7,966 nucleotides of DNA from Acetobacteraceae bacterium (GTDB lineage Bacteria; Pseudomonadota; Alphaproteobacteria; Acetobacterales; Acetobacteraceae): positions 1 through 7,966 of the forward strand of contig JANXRT010000424.1 of assembly GCA_025356735.1 (NCBI GenBank), in the 5' to 3' direction. Below the pieces are notes generated by a model that was not told the origin of the DNA, made no database searches, and saw only the letters and a list, made by a program, of their open reading frames with translations. Positions 1 through 6,205 of this stretch are shown one piece after another (positions within the stretch are counted from its first letter, which is position 1; every line of letters starts with the position of its first letter). The translations under genes and the position numbers were made by a program.

Positions 1-1587
1 CTGGAAGCCTGCATAGCTGTCGGCGGTGACGGCGTCGCATTTCTCGCGGTAGGCGCCGACGCCGCCGATATAGGGCATGAAGATGCGCGGCTTTCCAGGA
101 ATGTTGGCGCCCATGTACCAGGAGTTGGCCTGCGGATAGAGCGTGCGGTAGGCAACCTCGTTGACGTGGGCGACCCAGTCGTTCTCGAATGCCGCCGTCG
201 CCTCAATGGCGCCGGCGCCGTTCGCGCGCAGGTTCTCGATGCAGCCGGCGACCCAATCGACGTGCTGCTCGATGCTGACGATCATGTTGCTGAGCACCGA
301 GGGACTGCCGGGTCCGGTGATCAGGAACAAATTGGGGAAGCCCGCGGTCATCAGCCCGAGGTAGGTGCGCGGACCCTCGGCCCATTTTTCCGCTATGGTG
401 CGGCCTTGGCGGCCTCGGATGTCGATCTTCAGCAGCGAACCGGTCATGGCGTCGAAGCCGGTGGCGAAGACGATGGCATCGAGCTCGTAGTCGCGGCCGC
501 CGGTGCGCAGGCCGGCTGGCGTGATGCACTCGATGGGTGCGTTCTTGATGTCCACCAGAGTGACGTTGGAACGATTGTAGGTCTCGTAGTAGCGGGTATC
601 GACGCAGATGCGCTTGGTGCCGATTGGGTGGTTCCTCGGCAGCAGCAACTCGGCCACCGCCTGGTCCTTGACGATGCTTTTGATTTTGCCGTGTACGAAG
701 GCGACGGCGGTGTCGTTGGACGCCTTGTTGATGGCGAGATCGTTGAACGACGTCATGAAGCTGGTGCCGCCCAGCGCCCAGCGCGCCTCATAGGTGCGTT
801 GGCGTTCCTCCGGCGAAACCTCCATCGCCGACTTGTCGTTGAGCTCGGACAGGATGCCACTGCGCTGCTGGCGGGCGGTCAGGCGGTGCTCGGGGTAGCT
901 CGACTTCCACCATTGCTCGTACTCGGCGTCCATCGCGGTGTTGCGCGAGGGGATGCTGAAGTTGGGCGTGCGCTGGAACACGGTGAGGTGGGAAGCCTGC
1001 TCGGCGATGACCGGGATGGCTTGGATGGCGGAGGAGCCGGTGCCGACGACGCCGACCCTCATGTCGGTGAAATCGACGCCCTTATGCGGCCATTGGCCGG
1101 TGTGATAGGTCTTACCCGAGAAGGTTTCCAGACCTGGGAATTCCGGCACACGGGCGTTCGACAGGCAGCCGGTGGCCATGACGCAGAACTTTGCCGACAT
1201 CGCCTCGCCGGCTTCGGTGCGCACATCCCACCGGCTGACAGCCTCGTCGAATACCGCCGACGCTATGCGAGTGCCGAACTGGATGTCCCGGCGCAGGTCG
1301 AGACGATCGGCGACGTGGTTAGCGTAGGACAGTATCTCGGGCTGGGAGGCGAAGCGCTCCGACCATTTCCAGTCCTGCTGCAACTCGTTCAGGAAGGAAT
1401 AGGAATACTGCATGCTCTCGACGTCGCAGCGCGCGCCGGGGTAGCGGTTCCAGTACCAGGTGCCGCCGATGCCGTCGCCGGCCTCAAACACGCGTACTTT
1501 CAGGCCCATCTTGCGCAGCCGGTGCAGCATATACATCCCGGCGAAGCCGGCGCCGACTATGACGGCGTCGTAGGTAGTCTCGGGCAT
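1..1587 (-). CDS. Type I Baeyer-Villiger monooxygenase (phenylacetone/cyclohexanone monooxygenase-like), 3' end cut by window
   Basis: FAD- and NADPH-dependent flavoprotein that should insert an oxygen atom next to a carbonyl, turning a ketone into an ester or lactone in the cytoplasm. Seen: an FAD Rossmann motif GAGFAG at residues 12-17; the BVMO signature GGTWYWNRYPGARCD at 41-55 (family pattern [AG]GxWxxxx[FY]P[GM]xxxD); the classic fingerprint FSGKTYHTGQWP at 156-167 (FxGxxxHxxxWP); the NADPH Rossmann motif GTGSSA at 182-187; K325-R326, matching the Lys-Arg pair holding the active-site arginine of phenylacetone monooxygenase; and FATGFDAMTG further on. The last visible residues, YREKCDAVTADSYAGFQ, match the extreme C-terminus of the family. 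With 529 codons visible against about 540 in the family, only a few residues are missing. The ATG at 1585-1587 is chosen because AGGAG lies 6 nt upstream (1594-1598). It lies downstream of the luciferase-like gene on the same strand after 118 bp, with its own predicted promoter and operator. All catalytic motifs are intact. The substrate is unknown. Confidence 0.96.
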   Translation of the reverse strand, partial: MPETTYDAVIVGAGFAGMYMLHRLRKMGLKVRVFEAGDGIGGTWYWNRYPGARCDVESMQYSYSFLNELQQDWKWSERFASQPEILSYANHVADRLDLRRDIQFGTRIASAVFDEAVSRWDVRTEAGEAMSAKFCVMATGCLSNARVPEFPGLETFSGKTYHTGQWPHKGVDFTDMRVGVVGTGSSAIQAIPVIAEQASHLTVFQRTPNFSIPSRNTAMDAEYEQWWKSSYPEHRLTARQQRSGILSELNDKSAMEVSPEERQRTYEARWALGGTSFMTSFNDLAINKASNDTAVAFVHGKIKSIVKDQAVAELLLPRNHPIGTKRICVDTRYYETYNRSNVTLVDIKNAPIECITPAGLRTGGRDYELDAIVFATGFDAMTGSLLKIDIRGRQGRTIAEKWAEGPRTYLGLMTAGFPNLFLITGPGSPSVLSNMIVSIEQHVDWVAGCIENLRANGAGAIEATAAFENDWVAHVNEVAYRTLYPQANSWYMGANIPGKPRIFMPYIGGVGAYREKCDAVTADSYAGFQ

Positions 1588-1615
1588 CGATGGCTCCTGG
1601 ATTGCAGTAGTGTTT

Positions 1616-1653
1616 TCTACCGTTTGGTATAGCATTCGGAATAGGCAAAGCAA
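1616..1653 (-). promoter_or_regulatory. Candidate promoter and TetR-type operator of the Baeyer-Villiger monooxygenase gene
   Basis: On the minus strand a -35-like TTGCTT (1648-1653) and a -10-like TATACC (1626-1631) are separated by 16 nt, about 40 nt before the start codon. The -10 overlaps a palindrome, TACC-GTTT-GGTA (1618-1629), with one further matching pair at 1616/1631. ACC-N4-GGT cores of this form are common TetR-family operators, and a TetR gene lies about 2 kb away. The promoter match is weak (3/6 and 4/6); the palindrome is seen directly; regulation is inferred. Confidence 0.35.
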
Positions 1654-1655
1654 GA

Positions 1656-1696
1656 TTGGGGCTCTGCCCCAAACCCCGCTAAGGGGCTTGCCCCTT
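1656..1696. repeat. GC-rich double-hairpin intergenic repeat (REP-like), copy 1
   Basis: Two adjacent hairpins are visible. TTGGGGC-TCT-GCCCCAA at 1656-1672 has a 7-bp perfect stem, and AAGGGG-CTTG-CCCCTT at 1681-1696 has a 6-bp stem. The 22 bases 1658-1679 recur exactly at 3085-3106. The element sits 10-50 nt beyond the stop codon of the luciferase-like gene and could end its transcript on the minus strand, where the second stem is followed by TCTTGCTTT. That T content is weak for an intrinsic terminator. Elements of this look are abundant between genes in Acetobacteraceae, as far as I recall. Confidence 0.6.
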
Positions 1697-1705
1697 GTGA
1701 CCCCC

Positions 1706-3046
1706 CTACTTCCACCAGCCCCGTTCTGGCATTTGCAAGCCAAGGTTCTCCCGCAACGTCGTGCCCTCATACTCGGTATGGAACAACCCGCGCCGCTGCA
1801 GCTCTGGCACCACGAACCGAACAAAATCCTCATAGGTGCCCGGCACGTGAGTAGCGGAAATCACGAAACCGTCGCAGGCGCCTGCGGTAAACCATTCCTC
1901 CAGCCCGTCGGCAATCTCGCGCGCGCCGCCGACCATCGCATCGTGCGGCTTGGCCCGTTGGGTGAGGTGCAGGAAGTCGCGCGTCGTCGGGTTGGTCTTG
2001 CCGCTCGCGGAGATAACCCGATCACGCGTTGCCTGGCTGCCGGACATGCCGTCGAGCTCCTCGGCGGTGAACGGCTCATCGATGGATTTCTTGGCGAAAT
2101 CGTAGTTGAGGACCTCCGACAACAGCGAAAGCCCATCGATCTCGCGGTAGTCACGCTCGATCACCGCCATCTTGTCCTCGGCCTCGGCGCGCGTTTCGGC
2201 GGCGACGGTGTATGTCAGCCGGCTGATCTTGACGGCGTCCGGATCGCGCCCGGCGGCGGCGATCGATTGCTTCTGAGCCGCATAGTCGCGCTTGCCGCCC
2301 TCGATGTCGCGGTAGGCGGTGAATATGACCTCAGCCCAGCGCGTCGCGAACCGCTTTCCGCGGCCGCTTGATCCGGCCTGGATGATGACCGGATGGCCCT
2401 GCTTCGTGCGCGGCACGGTGAACGGCCCGCGTGAGCGGAAATATTCCCCGACATGGTCCAGCCGGTGCACCTTCTCCGGTGTCGCGAACAAGTTGTTCTC
2501 GCGATCCAGAACAATCGCGCCCTCCTCCCAGCTGTCCCAGTGGCCGAGCACGACTTCCAAAAACTCGTCGGCGCGGTCGTAGCGCAGATCGTGCTCGGGA
2601 TGCTCGAGCTTGCCCATGTTCATCGCCTCGCTGTCGTTCATCGAGGTGACGACGTTCCAGGCGGCGCGGCCGTCGGTCATCATGTCCAGCGTCGAAAACA
2701 ACCGCGCGACGTGAAACGGCTCGTAATACGTCGTGCTGCAGGTGGCACCCAAACCCAGCCGCTCGGTCGCCATGCCCATCGCCATCAGGGTGGTGACCGG
2801 ATCGAGCTTGACGCAGCGTATGCCGTTCTGAACGGTGTGGGCGTGGTCGCCGGCATAGATGTCGGGCATCGCCAGGCGGTCGTCGAAAAACCCCATCTGG
2901 AATTTCCCGGCCTCCAGGATGCGCGCGATGCGGCGGTAGTACTCCGCCGTCATGAAGTCCGGTGCGGCCTTGTGATGCCGCCACGAACTCGGCATCTGGG
3001 TGCAGTTCTGCGCCTGGAGAAAGCCGATCAGGTTCATCTGTCGCAT
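1706..3046 (-). CDS. LLM-class FMNH2-dependent monooxygenase (NtaA/SnaA/DszA family)
   Basis: A 446-residue luciferase-like TIM-barrel monooxygenase. Members use reduced FMN delivered by a separate flavin reductase, plus O2, to oxidise substrates such as nitrilotriacetate, dibenzothiophene sulfone or pristinamycin precursors in the cytoplasm. Seen: an N-terminal segment MNLIGFLQAQN typical of the family; GFFDDRLAM at 52-60; the hallmark GRAAWNVVTSMNDSEAMNMG at 126-145; and QAGSSGRGKRFATRWAEVIF at 223-242, the FMN-phosphate-binding region. Length is normal for the NtaA/DszA branch (about 440-460), longer than the SsuD branch. The start at 3044-3046 has AGGAG 7 nt upstream (3054-3058); an in-frame ATG at 3035-3037 is a less well-spaced alternative. 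No flavin reductase gene is visible in the window, so the partner must be encoded elsewhere. It lies between the VOC and Baeyer-Villiger genes on the same strand, but gaps of 166 and 118 bp filled with hairpin repeats make one tight operon uncertain. The substrate cannot be assigned. Confidence 0.94.
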   Translation of the reverse strand: MRQMNLIGFLQAQNCTQMPSSWRHHKAAPDFMTAEYYRRIARILEAGKFQMGFFDDRLAMPDIYAGDHAHTVQNGIRCVKLDPVTTLMAMGMATERLGLGATCSTTYYEPFHVARLFSTLDMMTDGRAAWNVVTSMNDSEAMNMGKLEHPEHDLRYDRADEFLEVVLGHWDSWEEGAIVLDRENNLFATPEKVHRLDHVGEYFRSRGPFTVPRTKQGHPVIIQAGSSGRGKRFATRWAEVIFTAYRDIEGGKRDYAAQKQSIAAAGRDPDAVKISRLTYTVAAETRAEAEDKMAVIERDYREIDGLSLLSEVLNYDFAKKSIDEPFTAEELDGMSGSQATRDRVISASGKTNPTTRDFLHLTQRAKPHDAMVGGAREIADGLEEWFTAGACDGFVISATHVPGTYEDFVRFVVPELQRRGLFHTEYEGTTLRENLGLQMPERGWWK

Positions 3047-3084
3047 TGGGCGGCTCCTGCTTTACGCCGTAGGCAGACAAGCAT

Positions 3085-3187
3085 GGGGCTCTGCCCCAAA
3101 CCCCGCCGGGGTAGCGCCCCGGGGCGCATCCATTAAGTAGAGGGGTTCAAAGGGGCGACGGCCCCTTTGCGGGTTTGGGCAGAGCCC
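3085..3187. repeat. GC-rich intergenic repeat cluster (REP-like) with inverted termini, copy 2
   Basis: The first 22 bases (3085-3106) are identical to 1658-1679. A near-copy in inverted orientation ends the element at 3169-3187 (GCGGGTTTGGGCAGAGCCC). Between them lies a perfect 9-bp hairpin, CAAAGGGGC-GACG-GCCCCTTTG (3148-3169), and further G/C runs. The whole stretch could fold into one long cruciform. It fills most of the 166-bp gap between the VOC gene and the luciferase-like gene. It codes for nothing recognisable and may limit read-through or stabilise mRNA ends. Confidence 0.65.
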
Positions 3188-3212
3188 AAGCTTTTTGCCT
3201 GCAGCGCAAGCG

Positions 3213-3599
3213 TCATTCGCTGCGTTCCAGCAACTCGATGGACACGTTCTCGGGGCCGCGCAGGAACGCGATGCGCACGCCGGGGCGGATATTGTTAGGT
3301 TCCATGGTGAACACCGCACCTTTGGCCTTGAGCTCGACGACAATGGCGTCGAGGCCAATCACGGCGAGGCCGAAATGGTCGAGGCCCTGGTATGGCGACA
3401 TCGGCGGAGCGGCGGTGCGGCCATCGGGCAGCACATTGGCGATAAAGACGTTGGCGCCGCCTACCTTCATGTCCAGGCGAGGCTGGCCGTTCTGGGTCGA
3501 GCGGAGGATTTCGGCGCCGAACATGCGTTGGTAGAAGGCGGCGGTGGCCTCCGGGTCCGGGCTGCGCAGGTGAATGTGGTCATAGGTGAAGCTGGTCAT
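3213..3599 (-). CDS. VOC superfamily (glyoxalase/bleomycin-resistance/dioxygenase fold) protein
   Basis: A 128-residue protein with the paired beta-alpha-beta-beta-beta modules of the vicinal oxygen chelate superfamily. Seen: module 1 opens with YDHIHLRSPDPEATAAFYQRMFGAE (6-30, given here in two parts: YDHIHLRSPD and PEATAAFYQRMFGAE), module 2 with GLDHFGLAV (72-80), and the end strand is PENVSIELLE (116-125). Likely metal ligands are H8, H75 and E122; no clear acidic ligand is seen at the end of module 1. Members include glyoxalase I, extradiol dioxygenases, epimerases and antibiotic-binding proteins, so the reaction is not determined. The ATG at 3597-3599 is chosen because AAGGAA lies 8 nt upstream (3608-3613) and family homology begins at once; the frame stays open upstream to 3737, but that part is Arg/Pro-rich, not VOC-like, and runs into the divergent regulator. 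It is the first minus-strand gene of the module, divergent from the TetR gene with 103 bp between starts, which suggests it is a direct target. Confidence 0.9.
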   Translation of the reverse strand: MTSFTYDHIHLRSPDPEATAAFYQRMFGAEILRSTQNGQPRLDMKVGGANVFIANVLPDGRTAAPPMSPYQGLDHFGLAVIGLDAIVVELKAKGAVFTMEPNNIRPGVRIAFLRGPENVSIELLERSE

Positions 3600-3702
3600 C
3601 GGACGGGTTCCTTGTGGATCGTTGACGCGATGGTAGATCGTTCTGCCCTTCCGTCCAGCCGGCTCCGTGCTGTTTGCGACGGGTTCCTTTAAGCAGGGCG
3701 TC
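3600..3702. promoter_or_regulatory. Divergent VOC/TetR promoter region with repeated motifs
   Basis: A 103-bp divergent intergenic region. Seen: a 12-bp direct repeat GACGGGTTCCTT at 3602-3613 and 3678-3689; and ATCG/CGAT half-sites at 3618-3621, 3628-3631 and 3637-3640 arranged ATCG-N6-CGAT-N5-ATCG. A weak minus-strand promoter for the VOC gene can be drawn with -35 TGGACG (3652-3657) and -10 TACCAT (3630-3635), spaced 16 nt, with the half-sites lying on and around the -10. No convincing plus-strand promoter for the regulator was found. The binding role is inference. Confidence 0.35.
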
Positions 3703-4371
3703 ATGCGCTTTCGACACGACAATCCCGAGCGTGCCAATCCCGAGCGGGGCTACCACCATGGCAACCTGCGGGAGGCGTTGATCGCGGCGGCGCTGGAGCT
3801 AATCGGCGAGCGCGGACCGGCCGGGTTCACCTTCGCCGAGGTAGCGCGCAAGGCAGGGGTCAGCACCGCCGCGCCGTATCGGCATTTCCGCGACCGCAAC
3901 GCCCTGATCGCCGAGATCGCGCGCCGGGGTTTCGAGCGGTTCGCGGCCGAGCTTCAGGCGGCCTGGCGGGAGGGCAAGCCCGATCCGGTCATTGCTCTGG
4001 AGAATTGCGGCAAGGCCTATCTGGCGTTCGCACGGCGAGAGCCCGCTTCCTACAGCGCGATGTTCCAGCCTGGCATTCCGCTTGGCGAGGATGCTGCGTT
4101 GCTGCTGGCATCCGAACGGGCGTTCGGGGTGCTGCGCCATGCGGCCGACGTGGCATGCGCTTCGGCCAAGGATTTCGCCGGACGCCAGCCGCCGGCGCTG
4201 ATGGTGGCGCTGCATGTCTGGGCGATGGCACATGGCATCGCCTCGCTGTTCGTGGGTAACGCCGCCCAGAACAAGCTGCCGATGCTGCCGGAGGAGCTGC
4301 TGGAGGCTGGGCTGCTGATTTACCTGGAATCGCTGGGACTGACGCCGCGGCCTAAAAATTCGGAAACCTGA
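3703..4371 (+). CDS. TetR/AcrR-family transcriptional regulator, WHG-type C-terminal domain
   Basis: A 222-residue one-component repressor: an N-terminal DNA-binding helix-turn-helix plus a C-terminal ligand-binding dimerisation domain. Seen: GYHHGNLREALIAAALELI (16-34) followed by FTFAEVARKAGVSTAAPYRHF (42-62, i.e. FTFAEVARKAG then VSTAAPYRHF), which is the classic TetR HTH. The C-terminal part with YLAFARREPASYSAMFQPGI resembles the WHG-type TetR C-terminal domain. The same frame is open from a GTG at 3667, but that start lacks a Shine-Dalgarno and would add 12 residues with no family homology. The ATG at 3703 has only a partial site (CAGGG, 3694-3698). It is divergent from the VOC gene, the arrangement expected of a local repressor, and it ends 72 bp before a DUF2852 gene on the same strand. 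The ligand is unknown; a ketone, acid or aromatic linked to the monooxygenases is a reasonable guess. Confidence 0.93.
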   Translation: MRFRHDNPERANPERGYHHGNLREALIAAALELIGERGPAGFTFAEVARKAGVSTAAPYRHFRDRNALIAEIARRGFERFAAELQAAWREGKPDPVIALENCGKAYLAFARREPASYSAMFQPGIPLGEDAALLLASERAFGVLRHAADVACASAKDFAGRQPPALMVALHVWAMAHGIASLFVGNAAQNKLPMLPEELLEAGLLIYLESLGLTPRPKNSET

Positions 4372-4379
4372 AAAGCATC

Positions 4380-4433
4380 TTGACGAACACCTTTGCCTTG
4401 TCCAATTATGTAAATGTTACTTACATCAACATG
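4380..4433 (+). promoter_or_regulatory. Candidate promoter and AT-rich inverted-repeat operator of the DUF2852 gene
   Basis: A -35-like TTGACG (4380-4385, 5/6) is followed after 18 nt by a -10-like AATTAT (4404-4409, 4/6). Overlapping the -10 and the start of transcription is the inverted repeat ATGTAA-N7-TTACAT (4408-4426), with a nested ATGTT...AACAT pair (4414-4418/4429-4433). The stretch is strikingly AT-rich against the surrounding GC-rich DNA, as expected for a real promoter-operator. The bound protein is unknown; the TetR encoded just upstream is one candidate. Confidence 0.45.
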
Positions 4434-4443
4434 GAGCTGGGTC

Positions 4444-4890
4444 ATGCACCTGGGCGCGATGCTCTACGGAATACCGAAGCCGGCTTTCATAGTGGCGATG
4501 GTATTGGGCTTTATCTGGTGGTGGCCGGCTGGCCTCGCCGCGCTTGCCTACCTCGTCGCCAGTGGGCGCATGGGCGGGCGCTGCCGCAACGGCGGTGTCG
4601 GCCGGTGGTACAACACGGCGCAGGCGGCCGGCGAAAATGGTGGCCGGTCGAGAAGCTGCTGGGGCATGTGGCAGATGCCAAATCAGGCGGCTCAGCCGGC
4701 ACCAAGCGGAAACCGGGCCTTCGACGAATACCGTGCCGACACCCTGAAGCGTCTGGAGGACGAGCAGAAGGAGTTCGTCGAATACCTTGAGCGTCTGCGC
4801 CATGCCAAGGACAAGGCGGAGTTCGATCAATTTATGGCCGATCGCCGCCGGCCGGCCACCACCGCTCCCGACGCTCCTAGCGCGATCTAG
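4444..4890 (+). CDS. DUF2852 domain-containing membrane protein
   Basis: A 148-residue protein of unknown function, recognised as DUF2852, a family I know from alphaproteobacteria. Seen: one strongly hydrophobic segment with the family look, KPAFIVAMVLGFIWWWPAGL running to AALAYLVASG (12-41); a Gly/Arg/Trp-rich linker (42-80); then the conserved cytosolic-looking helical part NRAFDEYRADTLKRLEDEQK continuing EFVEYLERLRHAKDKAEFDQ and FMADRR (90-135), highly charged and probably coiled coil. The ATG at 4444 is chosen because GGAG lies 6 nt upstream (4434-4437). An in-frame ATG at 4414 has no ribosome site and would place the start inside the inverted repeat. It is downstream of the TetR gene on the same strand (72 bp) but appears to have its own promoter. 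Function is not known. Confidence 0.88.
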   Translation: MHLGAMLYGIPKPAFIVAMVLGFIWWWPAGLAALAYLVASGRMGGRCRNGGVGRWYNTAQAAGENGGRSRSCWGMWQMPNQAAQPAPSGNRAFDEYRADTLKRLEDEQKEFVEYLERLRHAKDKAEFDQFMADRRRPATTAPDAPSAI

Positions 4891-4895
4891 ATCAA

Positions 4896-4910
4896 CACGA
4901 TCCGATCGTG
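4896..4910. repeat. Short perfect palindrome in the convergent gap
   Basis: CACGATC-C-GATCGTG is a perfect 7-bp inverted repeat around a single base, 5 nt after the DUF2852 stop. With a realistic loop it makes a 5-bp stem. It may be part of the transcription end of the DUF2852 gene, or a protein site; nothing else supports either. Confidence 0.4.
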
Positions 4911-4917
4911 AGTTCCG

Positions 4918-4946
4918 GCCGGCTTCGCCACTTCGGCGGAGCCGGC
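4918..4946. terminator. Candidate bidirectional terminator hairpin between convergent genes
   Basis: A 12-bp stem with a 5-nt loop (ACTTC, 4930-4934): arms GCCGGCTTCGCC (4918-4929) and GGCGGAGCCGGC (4935-4946), all Watson-Crick except one T-G wobble. It lies between the end of DUF2852 (4890) and overlaps the stop codon of the convergent Gfo/Idh gene. The plus-strand tail TATTCCTCGT is only mildly T-rich and the minus-strand side has no T tract, so termination may be inefficient or assisted. Confidence 0.55.
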
Positions 4947-6188
4947 TATTCCTCGTCCTGCAGGGGCGGCCCGCGGGTCACGTCGCGGCCTTTGACCTCC
5001 GGCAGCCGCAACCGCGTACCGCCATCGGCCGCCTGGTAGATCGCCTCGATCAGGCGCATGTCCTGAAGCCCTTCCTCGCCCGGCGTGCGCGGAATGCGAT
5101 CTGCGCGGATCGCCTCGGCGAAATGGTCCATCTCGCAGGGCGAACTGGTTGCGGGGTGTGAAGCGACGGCGTTCGGTGACGTTGCCCTTGCCGACCTTGC
5201 GGCCGAAATTCAGCTCCAGGTTCTCATAGGCGAACGCCGGATCGAGGTTCAGCCAGCCGGTCGAACCCATCACCCGAAGCTGGCGGCTTTCATGAACGCT
5301 GTAGGCACTGGAGCAATTGGCGACGACGCCGGACGGGAAAGTCAACGTGAAGGCGCAAACGTCTTCGACCTCGCGGAACCGGGCATCGTTGGCGGGCCGG
5401 GTCAGCATGGCAGAAATCTCGACCGGCTCCTCGCCCGTCAGGTAGCGCGCGGCGTTGAGGCAGTAGATGCCGACATCGGGCAGGCTGCCGCCGCCGGCCA
5501 AGGCCCGGACATGCCGCTATTGGCCGTTATCGGCGTTGTTCTGGCCGTTGACCGCCTGGATCAGGCGCAGCTCGCCCAGTTCCCCAGCGCGGGTCATCCG
5601 CATCGCCTCGCGATTGGTCGGCTCGTATTGGCAGCGATAGGCGATCATCAGCTTGCGGCCGGCGGCGCGCATGGCGTCGATCATCACCTTTGCGTCGGCG
5701 CTGCTGGTCGCCATCGGCTTCTCGCACAGCACGTGCTTGCCGATCGCGGCGGCGCGCTCGACATACTCGCGATGCATGGAGTTCGGCAGCACGATGTAGA
5801 TGAAGTCAACGTCGGGATCATCGCGCAGTCGCTCGAAGGCGGCATAGTCATGAACCGACCCGTCCGGAACGCCATACTGACCGGCGATCGTCTTTGCCTT
5901 GGCTGCATCGCCGCTAACCAGCGCCGTCAGGCGCACATGCTTCGTTTCGCCGAAGCCGGGCAGGATCTGCTGCAGGGAAAGATGCCCCAGGCCGACGACC
6001 GCAACGCCAAGGCGGCGTGACCGGATATCGGCGTTGGGCACACGCGCCTCAGTCTCGGTCGAGTTGGAAAGGGCGGGCAGATCAACGTTCGCCGGGCCGG
6101 CCGCTTCCGCCTGAGTACCGGCAATCGTCGCGATCGTGCCGGCGGCGGCTCGCCTGACCAGGCGGCGGCGTGTCAGCTCGAAAGGCAT
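4946..6188 (-). pseudogene. Gfo/Idh/MocA-family oxidoreductase (glucose-fructose oxidoreductase-like, Tat signal), disrupted by amber codon and frameshift
   Basis: If repaired, this gives a protein of about 413 residues, close to glucose-fructose oxidoreductase (about 430). Seen: a twin-arginine signal, TRRRLVRRAAAGTIATIAG (6-24), implying export to the periplasm; a Rossmann motif VAVVGLGHLS (62-71); and LCEKPMA (154-160) with the catalytic-type lysine K157. Residue 224 is a TAG (5517-5519) where the family has W in NGQWRH. In the same frame beyond it comes RALAGGGSLPDVGIYCLNAA, with D238 and Y242 as the likely catalytic Asp and Tyr, then FTPRNQFA. The frame is then lost near 5132-5141, and the conserved end MDHFAEAIRADRIPRTPGEE, GLQDMRLIEAIYQAADGG (5131 down to 4946) is one frame over. 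Family members oxidise or reduce sugars and cyclitols with bound NAD(P). The start at 6186-6188 has only a distant AAGG. It follows the DUF2934 gene by 17 nt. It is probably inactive, or one or both lesions are sequence errors. Confidence 0.85.
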
Positions 6189-6205
6189 CTTGGGCCAGCT
6201 TGCCT

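Noticed and set aside
166..1632. Long plus-strand open frame of 488 codons
   Set aside because: It lies opposite the Baeyer-Villiger gene, whose minus-strand translation shows every family motif. The plus-strand frame has no recognisable domain and is a GC-rich antisense shadow.
3175..3196. Intrinsic-terminator-like hairpin TTGGGC-AGA-GCCCAA followed by GCTTTTT on the plus strand
   Set aside because: It has the right form, but no plus-strand gene lies upstream; both neighbours are on the minus strand, and the hairpin belongs to the repeat element. It could only act on antisense transcription.
3600..3737. N-terminal extension of the VOC protein in the open frame up to 3737
   Set aside because: The extension lacks VOC homology, overlaps the divergent regulator start, and the ATG at 3599 has a well-spaced ribosome site with the fold starting right after it.
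4887..5501. Separate gene made from the C-terminal part of the oxidoreductase
   Set aside because: It begins with a TTG lacking a ribosome site, is in the same frame as the upstream part, and starts in the middle of the conserved domain. It is a fragment, not an independent gene.
5517..5519. Pyrrolysine or other programmed recoding at the amber codon
   Set aside because: Relatives have plain tryptophan here, nothing in the window suggests recoding machinery, and the second lesion downstream points to decay or error.
5085..6020. Plus-strand open frame of 311 codons opposite the broken oxidoreductase
   Set aside because: Its Ala/Gly/Arg-rich translation matches no family I know, while the minus strand carries clear Gfo/Idh/MocA homology across both lesions.
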